NCBI GenBank assembly: GCA_951812755.1
Contig: OX638329.1
Span: 4,162,522 to 4,226,521, forward strand
Length of the DNA: 64,000 nt
Source of the DNA: an uncultured Latescibacterota bacterium
GTDB lineage: Bacteria; Latescibacterota; UBA2968
Reading direction: 5' to 3'
Shown one piece after another: positions 26,088-35,290 of the stretch (its first letter is position 1; the number at the start of each line of letters is the position of its first letter). The position numbers were made by a program, and so were the translations under genes. The notes under the pieces are model-generated. The model had not been told where the DNA came from and did not search any database. It saw only the letters and a program-made list of their open reading frames with translations.

Positions 26088-27515
26088 ATGAATCAACCGA
26101 ATATTCTTTTTGTGTTCACAGATCAGCAACGCACAGATACCATGTCGTGTTACGGCAATGATTGGATTCAATCGCCGCATTTGAATGCGCTTTCGGAGCG
26201 GTCTTTTGTTTTTGAGAATACGTATGTTGGTCAGGCTGTGTGTACGCCATCGCGGGGTACGTTGATGTCTGGGCTGTACCCTCATTCGCACGGATGTGTG
26301 GCGAATGGGATTCATCTACGGGAAGATACAAAGTCGATTGCGGAAATGATGCCAGATACATATCGCAAGGCATATATGGGCAAATGGCATTTGGGCAACG
26401 ATACCGTTCGCCAACATGGGTTTGATGAGTGGATCAGTATTCAGGATAATTTGCGGCATTTGAATACGATTCAAGATGCGCCGATGAGTTCCCACTATGA
26501 GTGGTTGGTGGCGCAGGGCGTTGAACCACCCTCGCATTTGGCACCGGACTTGAAACAATTTTCTGCAGGAGATCGCGCACGTTTGCCAGCGGAACAACAG
26601 GTCGGGGCATTTGTCGCGCAGGAAGCGGATCGGTTTATTCGAGAAAATGTCGATCAGCCCTGGTTGCTGGTGTGCAGTACGTTTGAACCGCACCCTCCAT
26701 ATACAGGGCCGTATGACGGTTTGTATGATCCTGAGGAATTGCCGGTTGGCCCGACGTTTTTGAAACAGCCTGAAGGGCATTCGCGATTTAATCGGGTGCG
26801 AGCAGAGCATTATGCAACGAAGATAGAGGCAGGTGAAGATTTAAGTACGGAACTGGGATGGCGGAAAGTGAGATCGCAATACTTCGGAAATATGAAGATT
26901 GTGGATGATGCTGTGGGGCGGATCATTCAGGCATTGGAAGAGACAGGGCAACTGGAGAATACGATTATTGCTTACACGAGTGATCATGGGGAAATGGTGG
27001 GCGATCATGCGATGATGGAAAAGCGGACGTTTTACGAAGAGTCTGCGCGAGTGCCGCTTTTGCTCAGTGTGCCGTGGTTGAATAAGGAACAGAAACGAAT
27101 CGATGGTGTGTTTGGGCATGCGGATTTGGTGCCGACACTTTTGGATCTGGCGGGTGTTGAAGTTTCAGATCAGTGTGAAGGGGAGAGTTTGGCTGGTGCA
27201 CTCACCGGTGAGCGCGATTTGAAGGATCACGTTGCATTTATGGAGTGGAATGGGATTGGCGATCGCAATTTAGGGAATCCAAGCATTAACTTGATGGCGA
27301 CATTGCCCTGGCGATCTGTGGTGACGGGTGATCGCTGGAAGTTGAATTTGTGTGCTGGTGATCAGTGTGAGTTGTTCGACCTTAATACAGATCCTTATGA
27401 AGAAAACAATCTGTTTGATGTTCCTGAACATCGCGATCGCATTCGCAATATGGCGGCGAAGATTCGAGTGTGGCAACATGAAACAGGAGATACTGTGCCT
27501 TTGCCGAGTGTTTAG
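26088..27515 (+). CDS. Sulfatase, FGly type (CTPSR motif)
   Basis: 475 residues. Metal Asp12 in FTDQQRTDT, FGly Cys52 in QAVCTPSRGT, and second metal site SDHGEMVGDHA. The TDQQRTDTMSCYGN beginning is typical of choline-sulfatase/arylsulfatase-like enzymes. No signal peptide. The ATG lies two bases after the previous stop, so the two sulfatases are coupled. The gene uses many T- and G-ending codons (TTG, TTT, GAT), clearly unlike the GC-rich sulfatase at 30414. The PhyH gene follows 36 bases downstream. Confidence 0.92.
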   Translation: MNQPNILFVFTDQQRTDTMSCYGNDWIQSPHLNALSERSFVFENTYVGQAVCTPSRGTLMSGLYPHSHGCVANGIHLREDTKSIAEMMPDTYRKAYMGKWHLGNDTVRQHGFDEWISIQDNLRHLNTIQDAPMSSHYEWLVAQGVEPPSHLAPDLKQFSAGDRARLPAEQQVGAFVAQEADRFIRENVDQPWLLVCSTFEPHPPYTGPYDGLYDPEELPVGPTFLKQPEGHSRFNRVRAEHYATKIEAGEDLSTELGWRKVRSQYFGNMKIVDDAVGRIIQALEETGQLENTIIAYTSDHGEMVGDHAMMEKRTFYEESARVPLLLSVPWLNKEQKRIDGVFGHADLVPTLLDLAGVEVSDQCEGESLAGALTGERDLKDHVAFMEWNGIGDRNLGNPSINLMATLPWRSVVTGDRWKLNLCAGDQCELFDLNTDPYEENNLFDVPEHRDRIRNMAAKIRVWQHETGDTVPLPSV

Positions 27516-27551
27516 AATCCCCCGATGGCTCAAACGAAAGGAGAGCAAACA

Positions 27552-28406
27552 ATGGCTCAGATGACAGAACCCTCGATTGATTTGGACTGGCATGCGCTTT
27601 CAGAACAAGAAATCAGGCAGTTTGATGAGCAAGGCTATCTCATCGTGCACGACGTGCTCGATCAGGACATGATTGACCGGGTCGTTGAGGCTGCTGATCG
27701 GTTGATTGCGAGTGACGACCAACACATGCGCACGGGACGACTGGGCTTTAAGAATTGTATTGTGAAAGATGATGCTTTTATTCCACTGCTAACCCACGCC
27801 AAATCGCTGTCGGTTGCGGTACAGCTTTTGGGTGCACACATCCAACTGATGGTATCACAACTTGCTTACAGAAACTCTTCTGATCCCTCGAAGAAAATTC
27901 GGCGGGTCGGATGGCATCGCGATTATGGTGCAGCGACAAAAGTATTGGGAAATCATGTGCCCCGTGTTTTGTTAAAGTGCGCGTTTTATCTCAATGATCT
28001 GACCGAACCAAACTCGGGAATGACACTAATTGCGCCTGGCTCCAATCGCCATAGCAACCCCATTGAAGTCCCTGAAGGAGAGCCTGGACCAAAAGGTTAT
28101 GTTGAGGCTTCTTTAAAAGCTGGCGATTGTCTGTTCTTTGAAAATCGAACCGGGCATGCGGCAGGGATAAACACATCGGGTAATGTCCGAAAGGCGATCA
28201 TGATTGGTTATGGCTATCGTTGGGTTATGCCGCTGGATTATCGAAGTCAAGAGCCTGCCTTTATGGATAAGCTGGATGAGTTGGGCCGATATCTGGTTGG
28301 TGAAAGATATCCAAAGATAGAGGGGTACAAAGCTGGTGGTGGAGATAGCCCACTTACGCCGTGGTGCGAAGAGAACGGCGCGCCAGAGATCAGACCGGTT
28401 GTTTAA
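27552..28406 (+). CDS. PhyH-family Fe(II)/2-oxoglutarate dioxygenase
   Basis: 284 residues from the ATG at 27552, which has AAAGGAG nine bases upstream; the in-frame ATG at 27525 has no such site. Iron site WHRDYG (His122, Asp124), distal His202 in TGHAAGIN, and 2-oxoglutarate Arg213 in NVRK are all present. The core TLIAPGSNRHS is typical. It lies between two sulfatases and should be cytoplasmic. Its first 150 bases are copied at 32040 and its last 130 at 37091, each attached to unrelated sequence, so this gene is one of the donors of the fragments scattered through the window. Confidence 0.9.
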   Translation: MAQMTEPSIDLDWHALSEQEIRQFDEQGYLIVHDVLDQDMIDRVVEAADRLIASDDQHMRTGRLGFKNCIVKDDAFIPLLTHAKSLSVAVQLLGAHIQLMVSQLAYRNSSDPSKKIRRVGWHRDYGAATKVLGNHVPRVLLKCAFYLNDLTEPNSGMTLIAPGSNRHSNPIEVPEGEPGPKGYVEASLKAGDCLFFENRTGHAAGINTSGNVRKAIMIGYGYRWVMPLDYRSQEPAFMDKLDELGRYLVGERYPKIEGYKAGGGDSPLTPWCEENGAPEIRPVV

Positions 28407-28418
28407 ATCGAAGGAGAA

Positions 28419-28453
28419 GGAATCAAATCTTTTTGATATTTCTGTGATTCGTT
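28419..28453. repeat. 35-base intergenic repeat, copy 2
   Basis: Exact copy of 9691-9725, including the ATCAAA-TCTT-TTTGAT hairpin. It lies 32 bases upstream of the sulfatase at 28485, in the only intergenic gap of this sulfatase run that is long enough for a promoter. Confidence 0.8.
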
Positions 28454-28484
28454 TATTAGCGTGAAGTAATCTAAGGAGGTTATT

Positions 28485-29834
28485 GTGGCCAACAAAGAAA
28501 GGCCCAATATTGTATTCATTTTGACCGATCAGTGGCGCGCACAGGCGATCGGGTATGCGGGAGATCCAAATGTTAAGACACCCAATCTCGATGCTTTGGC
28601 TCAAAAGAGTATTCGGTTGGATACGACTGTGTCAACATGCCCGGTTTGCTGCCCAGCTCGTGCCTGTCTTTTGACCGGTCAATATCCACTGACACATGGG
28701 ATTTTTTTAAACCAAATTCGGCTTGAGCCCAATTCGACCACATTGGCTGAGGCGCTCACTTCACATGGTTATGATACGGCGTACATTGGCAAGTGGCATC
28801 TGGACGGAGATACCCACGAGCAGAATTTCATCCCACCTGAACGACGGTTGGGCTTTGACTTTTGGCGCGCGCACGAATGCTCTCACAATTATTACGATTC
28901 GCCCTATTATGATGACTCGGGTATTATGAAAAAGTGGGAAGGATACGATGCGTTTGCACAGACAGATTGTGCGATTGAATATCTGGAAGGCAGACAGGAG
29001 AAGGAAGATCCGTTTTTCCTTTTTGTTTCCTATGGCCCGCCTCACACACCTTTTCACATGGTGCCGGAAGAATACAAAGCGCTCTACAATGAAGACGAGA
29101 TCGTATTGAGAGACAATGTACCCGCTGAGTGTGAAGCGACTGCCCGGAATAATATGTGGGGTTATTATGCGCATATTACAGCACTTGATCACTGTGTTGG
29201 GCGTGTTGAAGTAGCACTTGAACGCATCGGGATGATAGAGGATACGATTCTTGTGTTTACCTCTGATCACGGTGAAATGAATGGGTCACAAGGTCACGAT
29301 CGAAAAATACGGCCCTGGGATGAATCCATTCTTGTGCCCTTTCTGTTGCGTTTGCCAGATGGCACGGGTCGCCAAATCGACACACCTTTTGGTATACCGG
29401 ATATGATGCCAACCATACTGGATCTGGTAGGCGCACCTGTGCCGGACGGTGTCGAAGGGGTGAGTTTTGCCAAACACATGCTCGGTGAAGCCGATGCGCC
29501 TTTGGAGGCTTCACTTTTTGGATGCTACGTTCCGTTTGCCAATTATTCTTATGGAAATGGTGGCAGGGAATATCGGGGCGTTCGGACCAGTCGTTATACT
29601 TATGTGCGTGATCTGGAGGGGCCCTGGTTGTTGTATGACAATGAGGCAGATCCTTATCAGTTGGAGAACCTTTGTGGTCGGCCTGAGGTAGAATCTGTTC
29701 AAACGCATCTGGAAGGTTTGCTTTCAGATCTGTTGAAGGAACAGAACGACGCGTTTGAGAACGGGCAGGAATTGTTGGATCGATGGGGATATGAAATCGT
29801 CAATCCCCACGCATTTCGCAGGAAACAAGTGTAA
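28485..29834 (+). CDS. Sulfatase, FGly type (CCPAR motif)
   Basis: 449 residues from a GTG with AAGGAGGT six bases upstream. Metal Asp15 in ILTDQWRAQ, FGly Cys55 in CPVCCPARACLLTG, second metal site SDHGEMNGSQGH. The CCPAR form is common in arylsulfatase/iduronate-sulfatase-like groups. No signal peptide. A 57-base piece around this active site is duplicated at 7112. It lies behind the 35-base repeat and ahead of the truncated sulfatase. Confidence 0.92.
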   Translation: MANKERPNIVFILTDQWRAQAIGYAGDPNVKTPNLDALAQKSIRLDTTVSTCPVCCPARACLLTGQYPLTHGIFLNQIRLEPNSTTLAEALTSHGYDTAYIGKWHLDGDTHEQNFIPPERRLGFDFWRAHECSHNYYDSPYYDDSGIMKKWEGYDAFAQTDCAIEYLEGRQEKEDPFFLFVSYGPPHTPFHMVPEEYKALYNEDEIVLRDNVPAECEATARNNMWGYYAHITALDHCVGRVEVALERIGMIEDTILVFTSDHGEMNGSQGHDRKIRPWDESILVPFLLRLPDGTGRQIDTPFGIPDMMPTILDLVGAPVPDGVEGVSFAKHMLGEADAPLEASLFGCYVPFANYSYGNGGREYRGVRTSRYTYVRDLEGPWLLYDNEADPYQLENLCGRPEVESVQTHLEGLLSDLLKEQNDAFENGQELLDRWGYEIVNPHAFRRKQV

Positions 29835-29894
29835 ACGCGAAGTATAGATGTGGAGCAGAGAACATAGATACGCGAGATGAATGAAAGGAATCAC

Positions 29895-30368
29895 ATGAGT
29901 AATCAAGACAGACCCAATTTCCTGTGGATCAGCAATCACGACTCGAGTGCGTGGAACTACGGTTGTTACGGAGATCAATATGCGGATACTCCCAATATTG
30001 ACCGATTGGCGGCAGAAGGGGTGCGCTATACCAACGCGTTTACTGCAGGCCCAATCTGCTCACCATCGCGCACGGGTATTTATACCGGTATGCATCCGAC
30101 CACGCTGGGCACGCATCATCACCGTAGTGCAGTCATCCGCCCTGAAGGGTTTGAGCTGTTAAACACAATGCTGGCAAACGCTGGTTATGCCTGCACGGAG
30201 CCTGACGGAGATATCAATCTTTATGTCTCCAAAGATGAGCGTGAACAGTATTACAACGCTAAAGATTTTTGGGAGAATCGCCCTGAAGATAAGCCGTTTT
30301 TCATGATCTATGTCAGGGTGTGGGTATTGGAGCGAGTGATGAAGAGAATCGAATTGAGTATCAAATAA
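29895..30368 (+). pseudogene. Internally deleted sulfatase (N- and C-terminus only)
   Basis: 157 residues. The first 138 follow the sulfatase at 24088 closely (SNHDSSAWNYGCYGD, FGly Cys55 in ICSPSRTG, NLYVSKDEREQYYN), with many synonymous differences. Then the frame jumps to the last residues of the same protein (VRVWVLERVMKRIEL) and stops. About 500 codons are gone, including the DHG metal site, so it cannot be an active sulfatase. The frame is kept and the ribosome binding site AAAGGA is good, so a short product could be made. It repeats the N-plus-C pattern of the lyase-PhyH copy at 7215. Confidence 0.88.
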
Positions 30369-30413
30369 CCTTGCACAGAAGCGATAAACTTATAATTGTT
30401 GAATGGAGGAGCG

Positions 30414-32024
30414 ATGCCCCCCAACATACTCTTTGCCTTTGCGGACGACTGGGGGCGTTATGCCAGCGCATACCGCCCCTTCGAGGGCGAAAACGCGATT
30501 AACGCACTCATCGACACCCCAAACTTCGACCGGATTGCCGAGGAAGGGGTGCTCTTCCGAAACGCCTTTGTCCCGGCGCCCAGTTGCACGCCCTGCCGGA
30601 GTTCCATCCTCTCGGGGCAGTACTTCTGGCAGACGGGCCTCGGCGCCATTCTGCAGGGCGCTGTGTGGGACGAGACCATTCCGACCTATCCCCTCATTCT
30701 CGAGCAGAATGGCTACCACATCGGGTACACGTACAAGGTCTGGTCTCCGGGAAGGACCATGAATGCCCCCTACGGCGCAGAGCGTACACGGTACGAGCCG
30801 GCTGGCAGGCTGTACAGCCGCTTCTCCCACGTCGCGACTGAACGGGCTTCTGAACTCGGGATCGAAGGGGCCAAAGAGATGCTCCTGGAAGAGACGCGGC
30901 AGAACTTCGACGCCTTCCTGGATGCGAGGCCAGCGGGAAAGCCCTTTTGTTACTGGTGGGGTCCAACCAACACCCACCGAACCTGGGAGCGCGGCTCCGG
31001 CAAGGCTCTATGGGGACTGGAGCCCGACGACCTGAAAGGTCGCCTTCCGGCTTTCCTCCCCGACGTCCACGACATCCGTGAAGACGTGAACGACTACCTG
31101 GGTGAGTGTCTGGCGGTAGATGCTGGTCTGGGCGTCCTGATCGAGCGCCTCGAGGCCATCGGCGAGCTGGACAATACACTCATCGTCGTCAGCGGCGACC
31201 ACGGCATTCCGGGCTTTCCGCGCGCCAAGTGCAACCTTTACAATATTGGCTGCGAGGTAGCGCTGGCCGCCCGGTGGCCAGAACGCATCCCTTCCGCCCG
31301 CGTCGTCGATGACTTCGTCAACCTGATGGATCTGGCGCCCACTTTCCTCGACGCCGCAGGCGTTGACATCCCAGACAGCATGACGGCTCGCAGTCTTTTA
31401 CCCGTGCTCGAAAGCGACAGGAGTGGACAAGTAGAAGCAGAGCGCACGGCCGTCGTTACTGGTCGAGAGCGCCACAATGTCATGGCGAGAGATGGCATGC
31501 CCTATCCGATGCGTGCGATCCGCACCAGGGACTTTCTCTACATCCACAACTTCGAGCCCGACCGTTGGCCTGTGGGGGACCCGCGAGGGCTTGACGATCC
31601 CAATGCGGAGGCGCCGTCCTGGGACAGTCTCCTGGCTAGCTCGCGCCCGGCGTATTCCGACATGGATGGGGGACCAACCAAGGCCTGGATGATTCACCAC
31701 CGCGCCGACGAAGATGTACAGCCCCTCTTTGAGATCGGCTTCGGTAAGCGTCCTCGAGAGGAACTCTACGACCTTCGGGTCGATCCCCACTACATGAACA
31801 ATGTCGCCACAAACCCGGACTACGAGCAGGCCCGCACAGACCTGGCGAACGAACTCATGGATCTCCTGCGGGAGAACGACGATCCCCGACTGGTGGAGTC
31901 TCCATGTCGCTTCGAGCAGGCCCCCTACGCGGGTCCGCTGGCGGGCGACGAACTCCAGGAGGAAATCGAGCGGCTAACAAATCTGGGCCTGTCGGCACTC
32001 ATCTCAAAGGTTAAGGGGGAATGA
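30414..32024 (+). CDS. Sulfatase with CTPCR motif
   Basis: 536 residues from the ATG at 30414, preceded by GGAGGAG. Metal residues Asp11-Asp12 in FADDWGRY. The FGly motif is SCTPCRSS (Cys58), where the usual Ser or Ala before Arg is Cys; the CxPxR core is intact. The second metal site is SGDHGIPGFPRAK. The gene is markedly GC-rich compared with its neighbours on both sides, a sign of separate acquisition. No signal peptide. Its stop is followed by a fragment of the PhyH gene at 27552. Confidence 0.9.
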   Translation: MPPNILFAFADDWGRYASAYRPFEGENAINALIDTPNFDRIAEEGVLFRNAFVPAPSCTPCRSSILSGQYFWQTGLGAILQGAVWDETIPTYPLILEQNGYHIGYTYKVWSPGRTMNAPYGAERTRYEPAGRLYSRFSHVATERASELGIEGAKEMLLEETRQNFDAFLDARPAGKPFCYWWGPTNTHRTWERGSGKALWGLEPDDLKGRLPAFLPDVHDIREDVNDYLGECLAVDAGLGVLIERLEAIGELDNTLIVVSGDHGIPGFPRAKCNLYNIGCEVALAARWPERIPSARVVDDFVNLMDLAPTFLDAAGVDIPDSMTARSLLPVLESDRSGQVEAERTAVVTGRERHNVMARDGMPYPMRAIRTRDFLYIHNFEPDRWPVGDPRGLDDPNAEAPSWDSLLASSRPAYSDMDGGPTKAWMIHHRADEDVQPLFEIGFGKRPREELYDLRVDPHYMNNVATNPDYEQARTDLANELMDLLRENDDPRLVESPCRFEQAPYAGPLAGDELQEEIERLTNLGLSALISKVKGE

Positions 32025-32039
32025 CCCGCAGTGCCAACG

Positions 32040-32191
32040 ATGGCTCAAACGAAAGGAGAGCAAACAATGGCTCAGATGACAGAATCGTCGATTGATTTGG
32101 ACTGGCATGCGCTTTCAAAACAAGAAATCAGGCAGTTTGATGAGCAAGGCTATCTCATTGTGCGCGATGTGCTCGATCGTGAAATGATTGA
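32040..32191 (+). pseudogene. 5' fragment of the 27552 PhyH gene
   Basis: About 152 bases match 27525-27676 (MAQMTESSIDLDWHALS...GYLIVRDVLDREMI), including the AAAGGAG ribosome binding site and initiation codon. Then the sequence switches to the leader of a hydrolase. All catalytic residues of the dioxygenase are missing. Confidence 0.85.
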
Positions 32192-32225
32192 AGCGAGACA
32201 CACTAAATCTGCAAAGGAGAAGGCA

Positions 32226-32584
32226 ATGGATAGAATTAGAATAATGGCATCGCTGGTTATTCTCGCGACTTTTACGGTTTCAGTAGCGTTTGCTGCCGAT
32301 TCTGTGAAGGATTCTGGTATGAACTGCGACATGTTCAATATCGAAGAGATTCTTGACGAAAGCACGCTGAATATAAAGACGCTGGAGGATTGGCATGTGG
32401 ACGAGGTGACTGGCTCGACGCGACAGAAACTTATCGAAATCAAGGTCGCTGAATGGTGGCCTGGACTGCAGTCATACCGTTAAAGGATGGCTTTTCCCAG
32501 ATCGATTTCTTCAGCAATCATGGACGAGAGGTTAACGGCTACAAGCAGTATATTTCAAGCCCCTATACCCAGGTGAAACGCTGA
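32226..32584 (+). pseudogene. Hydrolase reduced to leader, N-terminus and C-terminal tail
   Basis: From the ATG at 32226 (AAAGGAG upstream) a signal peptide is encoded (SLVILATFTVSVAFA), then SVKDSGMNCDMFNIEE up to IEIKVAEWWPG. At that point the bases join the last 130 bases of the hydrolase at 34680 (GFSQIDFFSNHGREVNGYK region), but out of frame, so translation stops at 32483. The intact gene would have been a secreted alpha/beta hydrolase of PhoPQ-related or acetyl-xylan-esterase type. This is a third case of an N-plus-C deletion in the window. Confidence 0.75.
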
Positions 32585-32612
32585 GCTGATTAAAGAAAGA
32601 AGGGTTATTTCC

Positions 32613-34229
32613 ATGAACACAGCATTGACACCACTGAGCACGGAAGATATCCAGCAGTTCCGCAAATCGAGGCAGAGGAATACGCGCCCGGCCGCAGCGG
32701 CACAACCGACGCAGGCTGGGGCTGCGAAACTTACTGAGACGCTGACGGGCATGAATGCACGGTTTAAGAATGTTGAGGTGGAGCTTCTTGAGTGGCCTGA
32801 TGAGTTGCATAAGAAACTTGGAAGAATGACGAAACTTGCTTTGGTGACGCGGCCTGTGAAGAAGGTTGAAGGGAAGCTGCCGTTGCTGATCAACCTGCAT
32901 GGTGGAGGACAGCGTTGGTTTAACAATAGTTTTCAACAGCAGCTTGTGATTGCGCAAGAGGTGGGGATGAAGCGGGGGTTTGATTTGGCGGAGCTTGCGG
33001 GGAAGGAGCTGATTGTGCTTGATCCCAACACGGCGGAACGTTGGAATGCGGACTGGCTCGATACGATGCTTGATTATGTGTTGGAAACCTTCCCTCTGCT
33101 TGTTAGCGCGGGATTGATGGGCGTTGCCGGGGTGGCCCAGCGCCCTGCTTCAGGCGCCACCTCTAGCTATTTCACGGTGCGTGAATTTGAGGGACGCCAC
33201 CTGTTCGCGACGCCCGGAGGCAAGCCGTTCTTCGCCATCTCGTTCAACCACATCGATTCGTCGGCGATGCGGTACCCCGAAAACATCCACCTCTGGCAGG
33301 AGCGCTACGGCGCGAGCGAAGAGCGTTGGATCAAGGAGCGCGTGGCGCCGGATCTGAAGGCCTGGGGCTTCAACTCGATCGGCTGGAACCAGGAGGTCGT
33401 GCTGCGCGAGCCCGACTACCACTGGCACTCGCCCAATTGGACACGCGACCACTACAACTGGGCGGGGATGCCCTACTTCCACAACCTGGCGTTCGTGGAG
33501 GCGCACCGCTGGAAGCTTAGGCGCAAATGGCCGGACGTCTACTCGCGAGACTTTGAGATGTGGTGCGACTACGTCGCGCGCGAAAATTGCGCGGCCCTGG
33601 CGGACGATGCGAACCTCATCGGGTACTACTTCACCGATGTGCCGCTGCTGGTCAACAAGTCGATCCGCTACCCCGCGAAGGACTCGATTCACGATCCGGA
33701 GTTGCTGAAGACGCCGGCCGGGCGCGCCAGGATTGCGCAGGACACGCGTCAATACTATCAAGTGGCGTGCGACGCGATCCGGCGGTACGACAAAAACCAC
33801 CTGATCCTTGGCGACCGGTACGACCTCGGCACGCCGATGCCCGAGCCGGTGATCGACACGGCTGCGGAGTTCATCGACGCGATCGCCGTGCAGCTGGCGG
33901 GCAAGTTGGAAGACATCAGCCCGACGATGACGCGCTGGTCGGAGCGAACCGGGTTGCCGTTCATCGTGGCCGACGCCACGCGCACCAACAAGCCCGATCC
34001 GGCCGGGGGTTCGCGTCATGACCCGGAGAAGTACGACTTCCTGCTGAACGCGATGCGCGAAAACCGGCACTGCCTGGGCGTCAACCTGTGCGGAGGGTTT
34101 GTGCGGAACCGGGCACGCCAGAAAGGCGTTTACGACGAGCAGGAGAGGCCGGACCAGGAAGCAGTCGATGGGTTTACGGAGACGAATCGGGGGATTCGGG
34201 AATGGTATTCGGGGCTGAAATCGAAATGA
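32613..34229 (+). CDS. Chimera: PhyH start, hydrolase N-part, agarase-like glycosidase
   Basis: 538 residues in one frame made of three origins. Residues 1-15 (MNTALTPLSTEDIQQF) and the ribosome binding site copy the start of the PhyH gene at 47025. Residues about 30-157 are the first part of an alpha/beta hydrolase with the oxyanion loop LLINLHGGGQRW and no catalytic triad. From about residue 180 a TIM-barrel glycosidase resembling GH50 agarases follows: GGKPFFAISFNHI, WGFNSIGWNQE, LIGYYFTDVPLL. Where agarases have NE, this has TD, as in the related domain at 42904. No leader peptide, so the glycosidase is probably misplaced. Activity is doubtful; the gene looks like a product of recombination. 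Confidence 0.7.
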   Translation: MNTALTPLSTEDIQQFRKSRQRNTRPAAAAQPTQAGAAKLTETLTGMNARFKNVEVELLEWPDELHKKLGRMTKLALVTRPVKKVEGKLPLLINLHGGGQRWFNNSFQQQLVIAQEVGMKRGFDLAELAGKELIVLDPNTAERWNADWLDTMLDYVLETFPLLVSAGLMGVAGVAQRPASGATSSYFTVREFEGRHLFATPGGKPFFAISFNHIDSSAMRYPENIHLWQERYGASEERWIKERVAPDLKAWGFNSIGWNQEVVLREPDYHWHSPNWTRDHYNWAGMPYFHNLAFVEAHRWKLRRKWPDVYSRDFEMWCDYVARENCAALADDANLIGYYFTDVPLLVNKSIRYPAKDSIHDPELLKTPAGRARIAQDTRQYYQVACDAIRRYDKNHLILGDRYDLGTPMPEPVIDTAAEFIDAIAVQLAGKLEDISPTMTRWSERTGLPFIVADATRTNKPDPAGGSRHDPEKYDFLLNAMRENRHCLGVNLCGGFVRNRARQKGVYDEQERPDQEAVDGFTETNRGIREWYSGLKSK

Positions 34230-34230
34230 G

Positions 34231-34689
34231 GCCTGTAACAACGGAAACAACCCAAACAAGTCCGTCATCCTGGCAAAGACCGTTGATTACTGCATTGACC
34301 AAGAAGAGGCCGTTTCCGATGTCACGATAGAAGGCATCGATTTTCTGGTCTGTTCCGTGCGAATGGCAGCTTCCGAGAATAGCAACATCCGTTTCGAGAA
34401 CGTCCATTTCAAATACATCAACGGAAACGCGGTTCGACTCGATATCTCGGGCAAGGAGCTGAACGTGCACCACAATGTCTTCTGGTCAAACTATCGGGCG
34501 TTGAGCATCGAGGGATATGGCAGCTTCAATATTTACAACAACACGGCGGTGCATAACCAAACACCAGCTGATTTGATTCGGAACGTCTTGAGTGCTTCCA
34601 CGTTGGGGCGGCTCCGATCAAACCCCGGAGTGATTGATGGGACGAAATACACCACCTGGCAGATTGCATTCTTAGCAGATTGTGTGTGA
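34231..34689 (+). pseudogene. Fragment of a right-handed beta-helix protein
   Basis: An open frame without a plausible start, following the chimera stop directly. It reads NKSVILAKTVDYCIDQEEAV, then NIRFENVHFKYINGNAVRLD, ELNVHHNVFWSNYRALSIE, SFNIYNNTAVHNQTP. The regular N-x-x-F/V-x-N spacing is that of parallel beta-helix (pectate-lyase-like) coils. Both ends are missing and the frame shifts into the next fragment at about 34670. Confidence 0.65.
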
Positions 34690-35243
34690 CAGAGAATTGG
34701 GATCGGCTAACGGAGCGCGGCGTCGATATGCTTTTTCAGCCGGGAACACATGACTACGTTGCATTTGACATTCTTTGGGGCGCGCAAAATCATCCTCAGT
34801 TGCCAGTCTATTACGAACCCAGTGGCGGGCACTCACAAACGCCGCATGTCGCTACGGCAAAGGACGAACAGAATAAAGACGCCTTCCTCTGGCATCACTT
34901 CTTTGGTGGCGAGCCCTTGCTACAGCCTCCGAAGTCAAATTATAAAATCTCCAGGGACAAACTAAGTGTCAGCGTGAGTTTTAATGAAGGACCTCAGCCG
35001 ATAAACGGACGCATATGGTGGATCTATGATCGCGCTCCGGCAGGTTCCGCCCCATTCTTACACGAGCAAATCCCCGCAGACCAATGGATGGATATGGAAC
35101 GCGATGCAAAGACTGGTGCCTGGACTGCAACCATACCGTTAAAGGATGGCTTTTCCCAGATCGATTTCTTCAGCAATCATGGACGAGAGGTTAACGGCTA
35201 CAAGCAGTATATTTCAAGCCCCTATACCCAGGTGAAACGCTGA
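34680..35243 (+). pseudogene. C-terminal part of a secreted alpha/beta hydrolase
   Basis: About 187 residues lacking the nucleophile half. Present are ENWDRLTERGVDMLFQPGTH, the likely catalytic His region YYEPSGGHSQTPH, WHHFFGGEPLLQPP, and a C-terminal Ig-like module (LSVSVSFNEGPQPINGRIWW). The layout resembles PhoPQ-activated pathogenicity-related or acetyl-xylan-esterase-like proteins. Its N-terminal half is not upstream here; a matching leader and N-terminus lie at 32226. The last 130 bases are repeated at 32450 and a 39-base part again at 39621. Probably a decayed gene, though translation from the TTG at 34680 is possible. Confidence 0.65.
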
Positions 35244-35290
35244 GCTGATGGATTTGCGACCCAATTTGGCATAGGATTTTCATAATAGCT

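Noticed and set aside
33150-34268. 372-codon open frame on the minus strand
   Set aside because: Antisense to the agarase-like barrel in a GC-rich stretch where long shadow frames are expected.
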